64,000 bases of DNA from Butyricimonas sp. Marseille-P3923 (GTDB taxonomy: Bacteria > Bacteroidota > Bacteroidia > Bacteroidales > Marinifilaceae). The stretch is from the NCBI RefSeq assembly GCF_900184685.1, contig NZ_FXXL01000007.1:1364001-1428000 (forward strand), given 5' to 3'. The stretch's first letter is position 1, and every line of letters begins with the position of its first letter. The notes under the pieces are model-generated. The model was given only the letters and a program-made list of their open reading frames with translations, ran no database searches and was not told the origin of the DNA. The translations under genes were made by a program, and so were the position numbers. Positions 45,927 through 54,704 of the stretch are shown here, piece by piece.

Positions 45927-48900
45927 TCAATATGTTGTTGCATCATGGTACACGTAACGAGTTATCAAATTCCTATCATTATCATAGATAGCTATCAAAC
46001 GTCCAAAACTATCATACTCGTAATAAGTGGTATTCCCGTTATAATCTGTCTCCGATACTTTTCCAACTCCACTCTGGTAACCACATGATTTAATTCTTGC
46101 TTTAGCCGGAGCAATAATAATATCATCTATATAACATGATTTATCTCCTATTACCACCCTGTCTTCGGGATTGAATGTATCTATCGTTAATGGTGTTTCA
46201 ACCTTATCCCATGTCTTCCCACCATCAGTACTTTTCCAATAAGACATTTGATATTCTCCTGGTTTTAAAATGGATAAAAATACATTGTAAGGCCCTTGTA
46301 CTGCTTTTCGCCCACTTTTTGCCCAAGCCAAATCACAGTTCACGTTTCCTTCAAAATTTTGAAAATACACTTCACTTTTTCTATTTTCCTTTGAGTAACC
46401 CGCTTTATATATTTCAGCTATTGGCAAATATCCACTTCCGTATATATAGGAAACGGTATCTCCATCTTGATCATGATACTGCACGAGTTTACCCTGTTTG
46501 TCATAAGTATCAAAATATCTGCTGATTTTGTATTTAGGGTCCTCTCTTACTCCAATAACATAAGGATTTAATGAAGCTACTGGCTCGGTTAACTTTAATT
46601 CTTTTATCTTATCCAAAACTGGGGCATCCCAAAGCCCATAGGTTTCCTCCAAACACTTATACTCGTTTATCGTGCCTCCAATAATTTTATTGTCCTTGTA
46701 TTGAATAATCTCAATTGGATAATTAATCATATTTTCTTGATTCATGATTTTCAGAGCATAAGCGTTAACTTTAGTAATATCTGCGTTAGCTACAGAATAG
46801 TCAAAAGGGTAAGTTATAGTCCTTCTATATACTGTATTCATGGCATCAGTAAGCGTTATCTCTTTAGGTTCTAAATAATTTGGATCATATGTGTAAGTTG
46901 TAGTCTTCGACAAAATTTCGGTTCCTGATTCTTTGATTGATGATGTGACAACAGGTTGTGATATCCATTTGTAAACACCAATTTTAGGTATCCTTAAATC
47001 AGCATTTCCAATTTTCATGTTCTCCCCGTAATAATAAGGTATATATGCTGTAATTTCTTCTCTAGCACGTAAATCCGTTTTATAAAAGAATTCTTGCTTG
47101 TACGTCTCTGTTCCTTGGGCATTATAACTTCTCATTTCTTTCAATAATCCACGAGCCCAGTATTTAGATGAATTTGGGGTAAATAACGCTGTACCTACGC
47201 TATTTCCAGAATAAACATCATAACACGCATGTACTTCATCCGGAAGCTCGTTTGACGTGATAAACTTATATATATTCCATGAACCATTAGGATATACTTC
47301 TTTCACTTCCGAGTATCCAACTGAAGCTCCATTCAAATCAAAAGGTGAAAGAATGGGTTGATCAAATGCCACATAATAATATGCCGTGTAACTTTGAGTC
47401 ACGCCTAGTATCTTCATTTTTTCATAAGAATAGTATATCGGATACAAGTAATAAGGATCATTCATGAAAGCTACACCACTTGACTTTCCATTGGAGTTTG
47501 TATAATAATATGATGTGACTAATGGCTTTGCACTGACACTTTCGTATTCTTTTATTTTTTTTATTCTTAAACCTCCCTGAAATCTATCATATCCGTTAAT
47601 CAACGCCCGGTTAGACTCAAATTCAAATTCTTTAAAACTACGCTCGGTATAGTATATTCGTTTTAGCATTCCAAATTGATTACACACGGTATCCACTTCC
47701 CTCGACTCTCCCTCAAGGTACCCGAAATGTACTCCTCCTGATGAGCTTCGTACACCGCATGTAAATCTGGGATGTCCGGTTAAACCTCCTCCAGTGAAAT
47801 TTGCGTATCCCCAGTGATCATAAGTACTGGAGTTCCGTTTTCTCAAAGAATTAACATTATATTGAAATTTATTCAACAAACGTTTTTCGCCAGTGTAAGC
47901 AACTTCCTCGACCTTATCCAATCTCAATGCTGTATGAGAGAATGATGCGGGTCCAGAAAAAGCAGAATAAGTGAATAATATGGATTTCCAGTATAAATTG
48001 CCATTTACTGCCAATTTAATACCGGTTAGTTTTCTTGCTCCCTCTATATCAGGTCGGCCCTCTGTCGATTCAAATACTAACGATTCATTTCCCCAAGAAA
48101 TTCGACTTAAATATTTTGGTTCTTTAATTTTAACTAAAGTATTTTGTTCTTGTTGTTGTTCTATATCCACCTTTCGCTCTCCAATATCATGGAACTTCAA
48201 TATATACCTTTTATTATAGTTGTAAAACTCGTAATCATTACCTTTCGTGTATGTATAATTAATAGCATTACCCGTCACCGTTTCTATTTTATCGAGATAC
48301 CAAGAGGAAGTAAAACTTATCGTTTTGGTTACTGTCCCGTCTTTAACAACTGACTCTGTGGTCTCCACGGTTCTAAACGTGTATTTCACACCCTGTTCAT
48401 CGGTTAACATGAAGGAATAACGTCCTACCCATTCAATTTTTAATTTTTGATAGGGTATCGTATGAGCGACACCATTCGCATCCACTACAAACATCCCAGA
48501 ACGTCCTGGAATTTCAAAATAGAACACGTCCGGTTCCGTATCCATATTTTTAAGTCTAGATTCAAAATTATTTCTATTCCAACCACTCAAATTTTGAATT
48601 TGACTCCAATGACTATTCTCTTGGCTCGAATATCCTCTTTCATCTGGAAGATGTCGAACAACTCTCGTAATCCTTCCTCCTGCGGATAAATTCCAACCTA
48701 AACCAACCCATGTAGCTACATCTTGTAATTTAATTCCTGAAGACTGATATGTTAATGATATTGGTATCTGTATGTCTTGAGTACTTATCGTGTATAATGG
48801 AATTTGTATATTGGCCGCCCCCGTATATTTGTCTACAGGTACATTAACACTTCTAATTAATGAAGAGGATTCCGGAGAAGGAGGAATAGAGAAAGCTCCA

Positions 48901-49007
48901 ACATAAAATTCTTGTGCTGATCCCAATTGTGGTAAAATCATCAAAATACTAATATAAAATAGCCGTATTAATGAATATTTTTTCTTTATAATTACATTCT
49001 TTTCCAT
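45927..49007 (-). CDS. RHS-associated partner chain with YD repeats (SpvB/TcB-like entry)
   Basis: 1026 residues with a signal peptide ending LPQLGSAQ. N-terminal segment 'NVPVDKYTGAANIQIPLYTI', then 'IPISLTYQSSGIKLQDVATW' and 'VGLGWNLSAGGRITR', is the recurring Bacteroidota RHS partner signature and resembles in layout the SpvB/TcB entry region. The C-terminus returns to YD-type repeats ('KVSETDYNGNTTYYEYDSFG'). No hypervariable tip follows, so it is probably a structural chain assembling with the RHS protein encoded 20 nt downstream, by analogy to TcB-TcC (inference). 105 nt separate it from the F gene of the secretion operon. Confidence 0.8.
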   Translation of the reverse strand: MEKNVIIKKKYSLIRLFYISILMILPQLGSAQEFYVGAFSIPPSPESSSLIRSVNVPVDKYTGAANIQIPLYTISTQDIQIPISLTYQSSGIKLQDVATWVGLGWNLSAGGRITRVVRHLPDERGYSSQENSHWSQIQNLSGWNRNNFESRLKNMDTEPDVFYFEIPGRSGMFVVDANGVAHTIPYQKLKIEWVGRYSFMLTDEQGVKYTFRTVETTESVVKDGTVTKTISFTSSWYLDKIETVTGNAINYTYTKGNDYEFYNYNKRYILKFHDIGERKVDIEQQQEQNTLVKIKEPKYLSRISWGNESLVFESTEGRPDIEGARKLTGIKLAVNGNLYWKSILFTYSAFSGPASFSHTALRLDKVEEVAYTGEKRLLNKFQYNVNSLRKRNSSTYDHWGYANFTGGGLTGHPRFTCGVRSSSGGVHFGYLEGESREVDTVCNQFGMLKRIYYTERSFKEFEFESNRALINGYDRFQGGLRIKKIKEYESVSAKPLVTSYYYTNSNGKSSGVAFMNDPYYLYPIYYSYEKMKILGVTQSYTAYYYVAFDQPILSPFDLNGASVGYSEVKEVYPNGSWNIYKFITSNELPDEVHACYDVYSGNSVGTALFTPNSSKYWARGLLKEMRSYNAQGTETYKQEFFYKTDLRAREEITAYIPYYYGENMKIGNADLRIPKIGVYKWISQPVVTSSIKESGTEILSKTTTYTYDPNYLEPKEITLTDAMNTVYRRTITYPFDYSVANADITKVNAYALKIMNQENMINYPIEIIQYKDNKIIGGTINEYKCLEETYGLWDAPVLDKIKELKLTEPVASLNPYVIGVREDPKYKISRYFDTYDKQGKLVQYHDQDGDTVSYIYGSGYLPIAEIYKAGYSKENRKSEVYFQNFEGNVNCDLAWAKSGRKAVQGPYNVFLSILKPGEYQMSYWKSTDGGKTWDKVETPLTIDTFNPEDRVVIGDKSCYIDDIIIAPAKARIKSCGYQSGVGKVSETDYNGNTTYYEYDSFGRLIAIYDNDRNLITRYVYHDATTY

Positions 49008-49112
49008 ATTTTGTTATTTAATTTTCTACAAATCTTAATAAAACACTTCTGATAATTTTTTAGTTTTTCCTTCCCCATAGGCAAAAAATTTCAAATTCAA
49101 CACTCGTTCAAG

Positions 49113-50171
49113 TCAGCCGATGACACCCCCTAGCCTAAACATCGGCAAGTACATAGATATAAGCACTATTGCGACAAGCCCTCCCACCCCCAAGATAAGA
49201 ACAGGCTCCATCAGATTTCCCATTTGTTTCAGTTTGTGTTCCAGTTCCCTCGTCAAATCTTCTCCTTGCTTTAACAACATATCCTCCAGTCGATTGGTCT
49301 CTTCTCCCACCCGTACCAACGTGTACAATTTACGGTCGTATATATCAGGGTATTCACCCAGTTTATCCGCGAAGAATTCTCCTTTCCGCAGCCCTTCGGC
49401 GATCGTGCCGAAAGAACGTTGGTAAGGATAAAACGTGATAATATCTTTCAGCATCTCTATCCCTCGTAGCAAGGGTACTTCCGAGCTACATAACAAGTAA
49501 AGCAATTTACAAAAGCGAGCCTGGTAATTTTTCCGAATCAATTCACCTGCTAACGGCATCTTTAACACCACTTTCGCCATAAATGCCCGGGTTGCATCCG
49601 TTTTCCCGTACAAGAGGAAATAAATGGCAATCAATGACATGATCACCAAAGCAACGAGTAAATAATTGGGAAAACTATTGGAGACCCCGATAATCCAGCG
49701 TGTAATACCCGGTAGTTCGCCTCCCATACGGGCATACACCTGCTCGAACATGGGCACGATCACCGTGATCATAAACACGAGTACCACTACCGCCGTCACG
49801 AGAATAATCAACGGGTAACTAATCGCTCCCGTCACCATCCGACGTTGTTCTATCCGCTTGTGGTAATAGTCTGCCAGAAAACGTAATGATTCGTCAATAC
49901 GCCCCGTCTCCTCCCCGATACGCAAAACGCCACAGTCCAACGCCGAAAACCGTTTACTGCCGGCAAAACTTTCCCATAGAGTCTTACCCTTTACCACGGA
50001 CGCGTATAGCGATTCCAACAAACGCCTCAGGTGCTTGTCACCCTCCCCCTCGATTAATAAACGGAAAGAACGCCCGAAATCCAATCCCGATGTCAATAAT
50101 GAATAAAGCTCCGAGAAAAGCATCTCTTTTTTCCCGTCCTTGATCTCTTGTCCATGATTATTCCACGTCAT
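49113..50171 (-). CDS. gspF-like: GspF/PilC-like inner-membrane platform protein
   Basis: About 352 residues from the ATG cluster at 50177-50171, overlapping the previous gene's end. Two GspF repeats are visible: 'LFSELYSLLTSGLDFGRSFR' with 'GVLRIGEETGRIDESLRFLA', and 'FCKLLYLLCSSEVPLLRGIE' with 'TLVRVGEETNRLEDMLLKQG'. Three membrane segments (about 145-170, 196-215, 325-345 of this reading). It is the cytoplasmic-membrane platform that couples the ATPase to pseudopilus growth. Last gene of the secretion operon. Confidence 0.93.
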   Translation of the reverse strand: MTWNNHGQEIKDGKKEMLFSELYSLLTSGLDFGRSFRLLIEGEGDKHLRRLLESLYASVVKGKTLWESFAGSKRFSALDCGVLRIGEETGRIDESLRFLADYYHKRIEQRRMVTGAISYPLIILVTAVVVLVFMITVIVPMFEQVYARMGGELPGITRWIIGVSNSFPNYLLVALVIMSLIAIYFLLYGKTDATRAFMAKVVLKMPLAGELIRKNYQARFCKLLYLLCSSEVPLLRGIEMLKDIITFYPYQRSFGTIAEGLRKGEFFADKLGEYPDIYDRKLYTLVRVGEETNRLEDMLLKQGEDLTRELEHKLKQMGNLMEPVLILGVGGLVAIVLISMYLPMFRLGGVIG

Positions 50172-50688
50172 CATCATCTTCTTGTTTAAATTGATTTTCC
50201 ACATCCACGGCACAGGTTTCCCAATCCTCTTCCGCCCGATTTTCACGACCGAACATAAAATAGAGTTCCTTCCCCCGGTAACGAAAACGAATCCCCAGAC
50301 TATCTACCCGGACGGGATACCTTATCTCGAAAATCACCTTCGTCTCTTCCACTCCCCTAAACAAAGTATCTTGCCCGCTTTCCCATGTATAAAGCCACAT
50401 GGAATCCCGCACCTCTCCCGATGCACTTCTCTCCCCGTCACGGTAGAAATGAAATTTCTCATCCACGAGCAGCACGCTGTCGCTTGTTCGGAACAGATGA
50501 TCCATTTGTTGAAAATCATCCAGTAAAACATGTCCCGTCGATAGACCCCGATTCAACCGATTCATGTAACGTTTGACTAAATTAACCCCGTCAAACAAGG
50601 CTATAAACAGGATACCCGACACGACGATCACGACCAGCATCTCGGCTAACGTGGCTGCCCGGAACTCGTGTATCTTTCTCTTTTTCAT
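50158..50688 (-). CDS. gspJ-like: Pseudopilin, GspJ/PilW-like
   Basis: 176 residues. Class III-type signal: basic MKKRKIHEFRA followed by 'ATLAEMLVVIVVSGILFIAL', with Glu at +5 of the predicted mature protein. The residue before the cut is Ala, not the usual Gly. The globular part contains 'LYTWESGQDTLFRGVEETKV' and ends in an acidic tail QEDDDDVE. Position after I- and K-like genes matches a minor pseudopilin of the J type. Start overlaps the previous stop by 4 nt. Confidence 0.85.
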   Translation of the reverse strand: MKKRKIHEFRAATLAEMLVVIVVSGILFIALFDGVNLVKRYMNRLNRGLSTGHVLLDDFQQMDHLFRTSDSVLLVDEKFHFYRDGERSASGEVRDSMWLYTWESGQDTLFRGVEETKVIFEIRYPVRVDSLGIRFRYRGKELYFMFGRENRAEEDWETCAVDVENQFKQEDDDDVE

Positions 50689-51038
50689 AACTCTTCTTTA
50701 ACCAGGTAATCGTATCTCACGTTCTTCACCCCCCGGCGAGGCAAAGCCTTGATACTTATATGTTGCAACCCGCATCCATACTGCCGGATCGTGATCTCCA
50801 GCGTACCCCAATCGTTTTCCCGCGAATAATTACCGGGGACATGGCACCCGTCACCATACTCCCGCCGGCATTCCCGCAACGACAATTCCATTTTCACGTT
50901 CTCCGCAGGGTCGCTCTCTTTCAATGTCACGCGGGTCAACATCTCCATCGTGATCGCGAAACTCGCTAGCAAGATAACCGACGCCACGACACACTCGATC
51001 AGCGAGGATGCCTCCAGCGACTTGTTCAATCCAGCCAT
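50685..51038 (-). CDS. gspI-like: Pseudopilin, GspI-like
   Basis: 117 residues from ATG 51038; the much longer open frame to 51449 is a shadow of the overlapping K-like gene. Signal: MAGLNKSLEA then 'SSLIECVVASVILLASFAIT', Glu at +5, Ala at -1. Contains two Cys pairs worth noting in 'LRECRREYGDGCHVP' and 'QYGCGL'. Small minor pseudopilin by size and position. Overlaps the upstream gene by 13 nt and its stop overlaps the J-like start. Confidence 0.82.
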   Translation of the reverse strand: MAGLNKSLEASSLIECVVASVILLASFAITMEMLTRVTLKESDPAENVKMELSLRECRREYGDGCHVPGNYSRENDWGTLEITIRQYGCGLQHISIKALPRRGVKNVRYDYLVKEEL

Positions 51039-52264
51039 CTCACCGTCCTCCTTTCGTATGGTCCCTCCAGCAGCAAGGGATAAACCAGCCCCGGATTCCC
51101 CGGCAACACGGCATTGTGCAATATTCCCGAGTAATACCCCTCGGGAGCAAAATAATAGCATCCCCGGGCATACAAACTGCCCGTCACCGTTCCATGTACC
51201 TCCGCGATCCCGTCGACAAACACCAGCCCCCGTACCCGGGAAGATTCCGGCTGCACGTACACCGCACGCTTCCGTTCCCCGTCGTCCGCATCGGCTTTCA
51301 CGATCACGTAACCGTTCACTTCGCAATGTTCCCCCAAACGGACAAACCCTCCTTTCTCCCCTTCCCGCCACAGGTGCAATCCCGAACCTGCCTTCAGGCA
51401 AACCCGGTTTCCCAACAAAATAGTATCCCGGGCAAACACTTGCACGCACCCCGAAAAGTCATCGGCAAATTCCACCTGTTGCGCCACGAGAATAACCCCG
51501 TCCAAACGAACATCCCGCTCCACGAACAAAGTCCCGGAAGCGTAAAGTACCACACGTCCTTTCACCCGTACGCCGGAAAGATATTCTCCCACGTCAGCCC
51601 GCAGAACCGGTTCATCAAAAAAAGCACTCTCCAACACGGAGCCATTCTCCAACCAGTCCCTTTCTCCCACGCCGGAATGCAAAACTTCCGCCACCTCCCG
51701 GCTCTCGGCGTCCAGCACCGGAAGATCCTCCCCGCTCGTTTTAATTTGCTCCTCTTTCAAAGCCTTCCCCTTGAAAAACTCTGACCGTACCTGCGTGTAC
51801 GAAATCCCGTTCTGCGGCAAATAGACATCACCCTCCACGAAAGTCCTGCCTGTCAACGAAAACGCCTGCCCGTTCTCGGGGATATAAAGAGTTGCCCCGT
51901 AACGGCTCTCCGCGCTTTTTCCCACGAGGCGTATAGATTCCCGCTTGCCGTTTCTCACGCTTACCACTTCATACATGCCCCATCGCTCCCGCTTGTAGTA
52001 CACCCTCGAACTCTCGTCCCCCTCGAACAGCAACACGGAACCGTCATCCGCCCGGCGGGAATATAGCGTACTATCCTTCTCGTAAAGCAGAAAGCCCGAT
52101 TCCACGTTCGCCCGTGCCTGCTCCTCCCGTTGATAAAGGTAGTAGCGGGTAAAATCGAAATTCCACAATTCGATCACCAGCAACACCCCCAGCAACATGA
52201 GCGTGCTCACCACCAACACCGTGGCAAGTATCGACGCGGCAAAGGCATGCTTCCCCGTTTTCAT
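51026..52264 (-). CDS. K-like pseudopilin with C-terminal beta-helix domain
   Basis: 412 residues. Prepilin-like N-terminus 'KTGKHAFAASILATVLVVST', Ala at -1 and no Glu at +5, as in GspK. After about 190 residues comes a beta-helix-like stretch (about 225-375) of repeated short strands: 'VRVKGRVVLYASGTLFVERD', 'VRLDGVILVAQQVEFADDFS', 'VQVFARDTILLGNRVCLKAG', 'VRGLVFVDGIAEVHGTVTGS'. This resembles polymer-forming/bactofilin-like repeats rather than the SAM-like insertion of classical GspK. Likely the pseudopilus tip component; the beta-helix is unusual. Confidence 0.75.
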   Translation of the reverse strand: MKTGKHAFAASILATVLVVSTLMLLGVLLVIELWNFDFTRYYLYQREEQARANVESGFLLYEKDSTLYSRRADDGSVLLFEGDESSRVYYKRERWGMYEVVSVRNGKRESIRLVGKSAESRYGATLYIPENGQAFSLTGRTFVEGDVYLPQNGISYTQVRSEFFKGKALKEEQIKTSGEDLPVLDAESREVAEVLHSGVGERDWLENGSVLESAFFDEPVLRADVGEYLSGVRVKGRVVLYASGTLFVERDVRLDGVILVAQQVEFADDFSGCVQVFARDTILLGNRVCLKAGSGLHLWREGEKGGFVRLGEHCEVNGYVIVKADADDGERKRAVYVQPESSRVRGLVFVDGIAEVHGTVTGSLYARGCYYFAPEGYYSGILHNAVLPGNPGLVYPLLLEGPYERRTVRWLD

Positions 52265-52725
52265 AAACCGATCTTAAGCGTGTAAATTCTTTTGCCTTTT
52301 CGCAAACGAACCGAATCCGGGTACACCTTTTCCACCCGGTAATCGTCAATACATTTCGCACTAGCAGCCACCAAACGGGTTTCCCCACCCGCCTCGACCA
52401 ACCAGAAATCCCGTTTCCCTTTCCGTATCTTCCCGGCAAAACGGAATTCCGGCGGGGATTCCGGCTCTTCCGCCGTGACAACGTTTTTTCCCGTCTTCAC
52501 GTTTTTCACCGGGGTATGTCGTATCGTACCCAGAAAAGGATCCCGGTAATCCAATCGTAAAGTATCCGGCAATTTATCTGTCGCAACCCGTTTTTGACCA
52601 CCTGCCGCGGTTTGCACGACTCCCCCTCCGCTATATTCCACTACCCGATAAATGATAATCCCCCATATCACCGCCGCCACGACAAGCAACATGATAACGG
52701 ATTTCTTGTCTTTCAAGGCTTTCAT
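52261..52725 (-). CDS. gspC-like: GspC/PilP-like inner-membrane protein
   Basis: 154 residues: short cytoplasmic start, one membrane helix (about 9-31, 'SVIMLLVVAAVIWGIIIYRV'), a linker with RLDYRDPF, and a small beta domain 'FRFAGKIRKGKRDFWLVEAG' to 'DYRVEKVYPDSVRLRKGKRI'. This is the homology-region plan of GspC/PilP, which contacts the secretin N0 domain. Assignment rests on architecture and position. Overlaps both neighbours by 4 nt. Confidence 0.75.
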   Translation of the reverse strand: MKALKDKKSVIMLLVVAAVIWGIIIYRVVEYSGGGVVQTAAGGQKRVATDKLPDTLRLDYRDPFLGTIRHTPVKNVKTGKNVVTAEEPESPPEFRFAGKIRKGKRDFWLVEAGGETRLVAASAKCIDDYRVEKVYPDSVRLRKGKRIYTLKIGL

Positions 52726-53105
52726 GGCTCTTCCGGTGTTTCATCATCCGAATCCTCCAGCACGGTAAATACCCGTCGGGTAAAAATCCCCTCGTATGCC
52801 GAGTTTTCAGGACGTACTCCCCACGCGTAATCTCCCGGTTCCAAGGTACACGTGTAATTATAACCCGCCACCAAAGTATCCAGCAAATACAATTCCGCAC
52901 GTTCGAAAGAAGGCGACACAATCACCAAACGGTATCCCGTGGCACCGTCCCGTTCTTCCCACGCGAACGTCAATGTCTTGTGAACCGTTTCCACGCTATC
53001 CGCCGGAGCCAGCAACCCCACCTCCTTTTTCGATATATCCTTCTCAAACACATCCCTACACCCCAGTATTCCGAACGCTATCAAAACAAATCCAAACCAT
53101 TTCAT
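52722..53105 (-). CDS. Lipoprotein with fibronectin/Ig-like domain in the secretion operon
   Basis: About 127 residues from ATG 53105 (MKWFGFVLIAFGILGC, lipobox Cys 16). The mature part has a single beta-sandwich-like region: 'LLAPADSVETVHKTLTFAWE', 'GATGYRLVIVSPSFERAELY', 'GDYAWGVRPENSAYEG', and an acidic tail EDSDDETPEEP. The W..GA.GY..., ...Y.W.VR pattern is fibronectin-III-like. No known pilotin family was recognised; its place makes a pilotin, secretin partner or surface factor reasonable. Confidence 0.7.
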   Translation of the reverse strand: MKWFGFVLIAFGILGCRDVFEKDISKKEVGLLAPADSVETVHKTLTFAWEERDGATGYRLVIVSPSFERAELYLLDTLVAGYNYTCTLEPGDYAWGVRPENSAYEGIFTRRVFTVLEDSDDETPEEP

Positions 53106-53146
53106 ATCTCTATTTTTTATCATTTTCAATTCTCCATTTTCAATTA

Positions 53147-53650
53147 TCAGCTGACCGTCAACTGTTGTACTACCAACGTCATTCTCAACTGACGCTCTTT
53201 TTTCGCCCGATCACGAAACAAACGGAACCCGACCGAAACGATACGCCCCAGTCCCTCGTCAATCTCCACACGATGCATCACCCGAAGCAACGAAACGAAA
53301 TTCCCGGATAACACGAGTTCCCCCGTGTGCACCAACAGCCTCCCTTCCTCCCGAGTTAAATAAGGCGTATATTTCACGATTTTCACCCCGTTACTCTCCA
53401 CCTCTTTCCCGATTCGTTCCAATAGCACCCCGTTATTCAACACCTGCTTACCTGTCACTTCATTTTCCGGCAAACAGGTGACCTTCCCCGGTTCATTCAC
53501 GGACAAACGGGATATCGTTTCTTGCCGCGATTCACATTCCCGCCAAAGCTGTACCGTCTGGCGAAAACCGAAAAACCATGCCACCAAAGGCACCATCACG
53601 ACAATACCGACCAATTTCAGCAAACCCCGATGCTCTTTCCACTTCTTCAT
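53147..53650 (-). CDS. gspM-like: GspM/PilO-like inner-membrane protein
   Basis: 167 residues: short basic N-terminus, one membrane helix (about 10-28, 'LLKLVGIVVMVPLVAWFFGF'), a coiled-coil-like linker and a ferredoxin-like C-terminal domain ('GELVLSGNFVSLLRVMHRVE', 'RIVSVGFRLFRDRAKKERQL'). This is the PilO/GspM plan. Overlaps the upstream L-like gene by 4 nt. Confidence 0.8.
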   Translation of the reverse strand: MKKWKEHRGLLKLVGIVVMVPLVAWFFGFRQTVQLWRECESRQETISRLSVNEPGKVTCLPENEVTGKQVLNNGVLLERIGKEVESNGVKIVKYTPYLTREEGRLLVHTGELVLSGNFVSLLRVMHRVEIDEGLGRIVSVGFRLFRDRAKKERQLRMTLVVQQLTVS

Positions 53651-54669
53651 AAATCAATCAGTATTTTAAAGTGAAACATTCCCGTCTCCCGGTCTTTATC
53701 CAACGAAAGCAATTTCACCTGACGAGCGAAATCACATTCCGCCAACGCACCCGTGAAAACGGTCACTTCCCCTGAAACGGGCGTCTCTCCCGTCAATTCC
53801 ACGTATCCCTCCCGCAACACGAGAGACTTCCGTTCCTCTATCGTTTTTAATAAAGGATTCACCGTCAAGGTTTCTAAATTCACTTTCGGGGGGACAACCG
53901 CCGCTATCCGGTCCAGTATCGCGCAATAACGTTTTACCCCGTTTCCCTTGAATTCCCGCACCACGTTCTCCATCTCGCGGGACAGCTTCTCCCGGTTCGA
54001 CACATCCCGTTCCAACGACGACATCTCGATCTGTTGACCGGCATACCTTTCCCGAACAGCACCATTCCACAAATAATTCACCAGCAACAAAACCAACAGA
54101 CTGCACAACATCACCATTTTTATCTTGTCGGCAACCAATCCCGCCAGCCGATCGCCGCGTATTCCCCCGTGAACCAACTCCCGCCAACCGACTTTATTCC
54201 CGTAAAAACGCCCCGCCAAAAGCAACGCCGCATCATCCGTTGTTTTTCCGTCGCCACACGCCACGCACATTTCCAATACCGGCATCCGTTCCCGCGAAAT
54301 CATCTCCTCCAATGAAACAATCCGTTCCCGACGGGTAAAACACAACGTCACCTCCCCCTTCTCTTCTCCCGAACGGGAATATATCAACTCTTCGTTTCCT
54401 GTCACCCGTTCCATCCCGTCCGCGTCTTCCGCCTGAAACACTTTCCGGATCACCCCGTGACCGGAAACAACCGCCAACACGGGGTCTTTCAGCTTCATTC
54501 CCCCCAACTCTTCCGGCTCCATGCCCGTCACGGCACTCTCCACCCGTGTTCCATGCTTATCCCGAATTGTACGTACCACGTCCACCTTCATCGTTTCATC
54601 CTTCTGCAACCGGACGAAAACCACGACAACCCGCTTAAAAACTACCTCTAACCACTTCATATTATTCAT
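53647..54669 (-). CDS. gspL-like: GspL/PilN-like inner-membrane protein
   Basis: 340 residues. A cytoplasmic part (about 1-180) of PilM/GspL-cytoplasmic size, one membrane helix (about 187-205, 'MVMLCSLLVLLLVNYLWNG'), a helical linker and a PilN-like periplasmic domain with 'RYCAILDRIAAVVPPKVNLE' and 'GYVELTGETPVSGEVTVFTG'. Fusion of cytoplasmic and PilN-like parts is the GspL arrangement. It should recruit ATPase E to the membrane. Starts at 54669 or 54660. Confidence 0.75.
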   Translation of the reverse strand: MNNMKWLEVVFKRVVVVFVRLQKDETMKVDVVRTIRDKHGTRVESAVTGMEPEELGGMKLKDPVLAVVSGHGVIRKVFQAEDADGMERVTGNEELIYSRSGEEKGEVTLCFTRRERIVSLEEMISRERMPVLEMCVACGDGKTTDDAALLLAGRFYGNKVGWRELVHGGIRGDRLAGLVADKIKMVMLCSLLVLLLVNYLWNGAVRERYAGQQIEMSSLERDVSNREKLSREMENVVREFKGNGVKRYCAILDRIAAVVPPKVNLETLTVNPLLKTIEERKSLVLREGYVELTGETPVSGEVTVFTGALAECDFARQVKLLSLDKDRETGMFHFKILIDL

Positions 54670-54704
54670 TTAATCACAAAATCATAAATCTCCCAATCAC
54701 AGAA

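Noticed and set aside
51039-51449. N-terminal extension of the I-like pseudopilin
   Set aside because: The extension is Arg/Gly/Cys-rich and lies wholly inside the K-like gene in another frame; the prepilin signal starts at the ATG at 51038.
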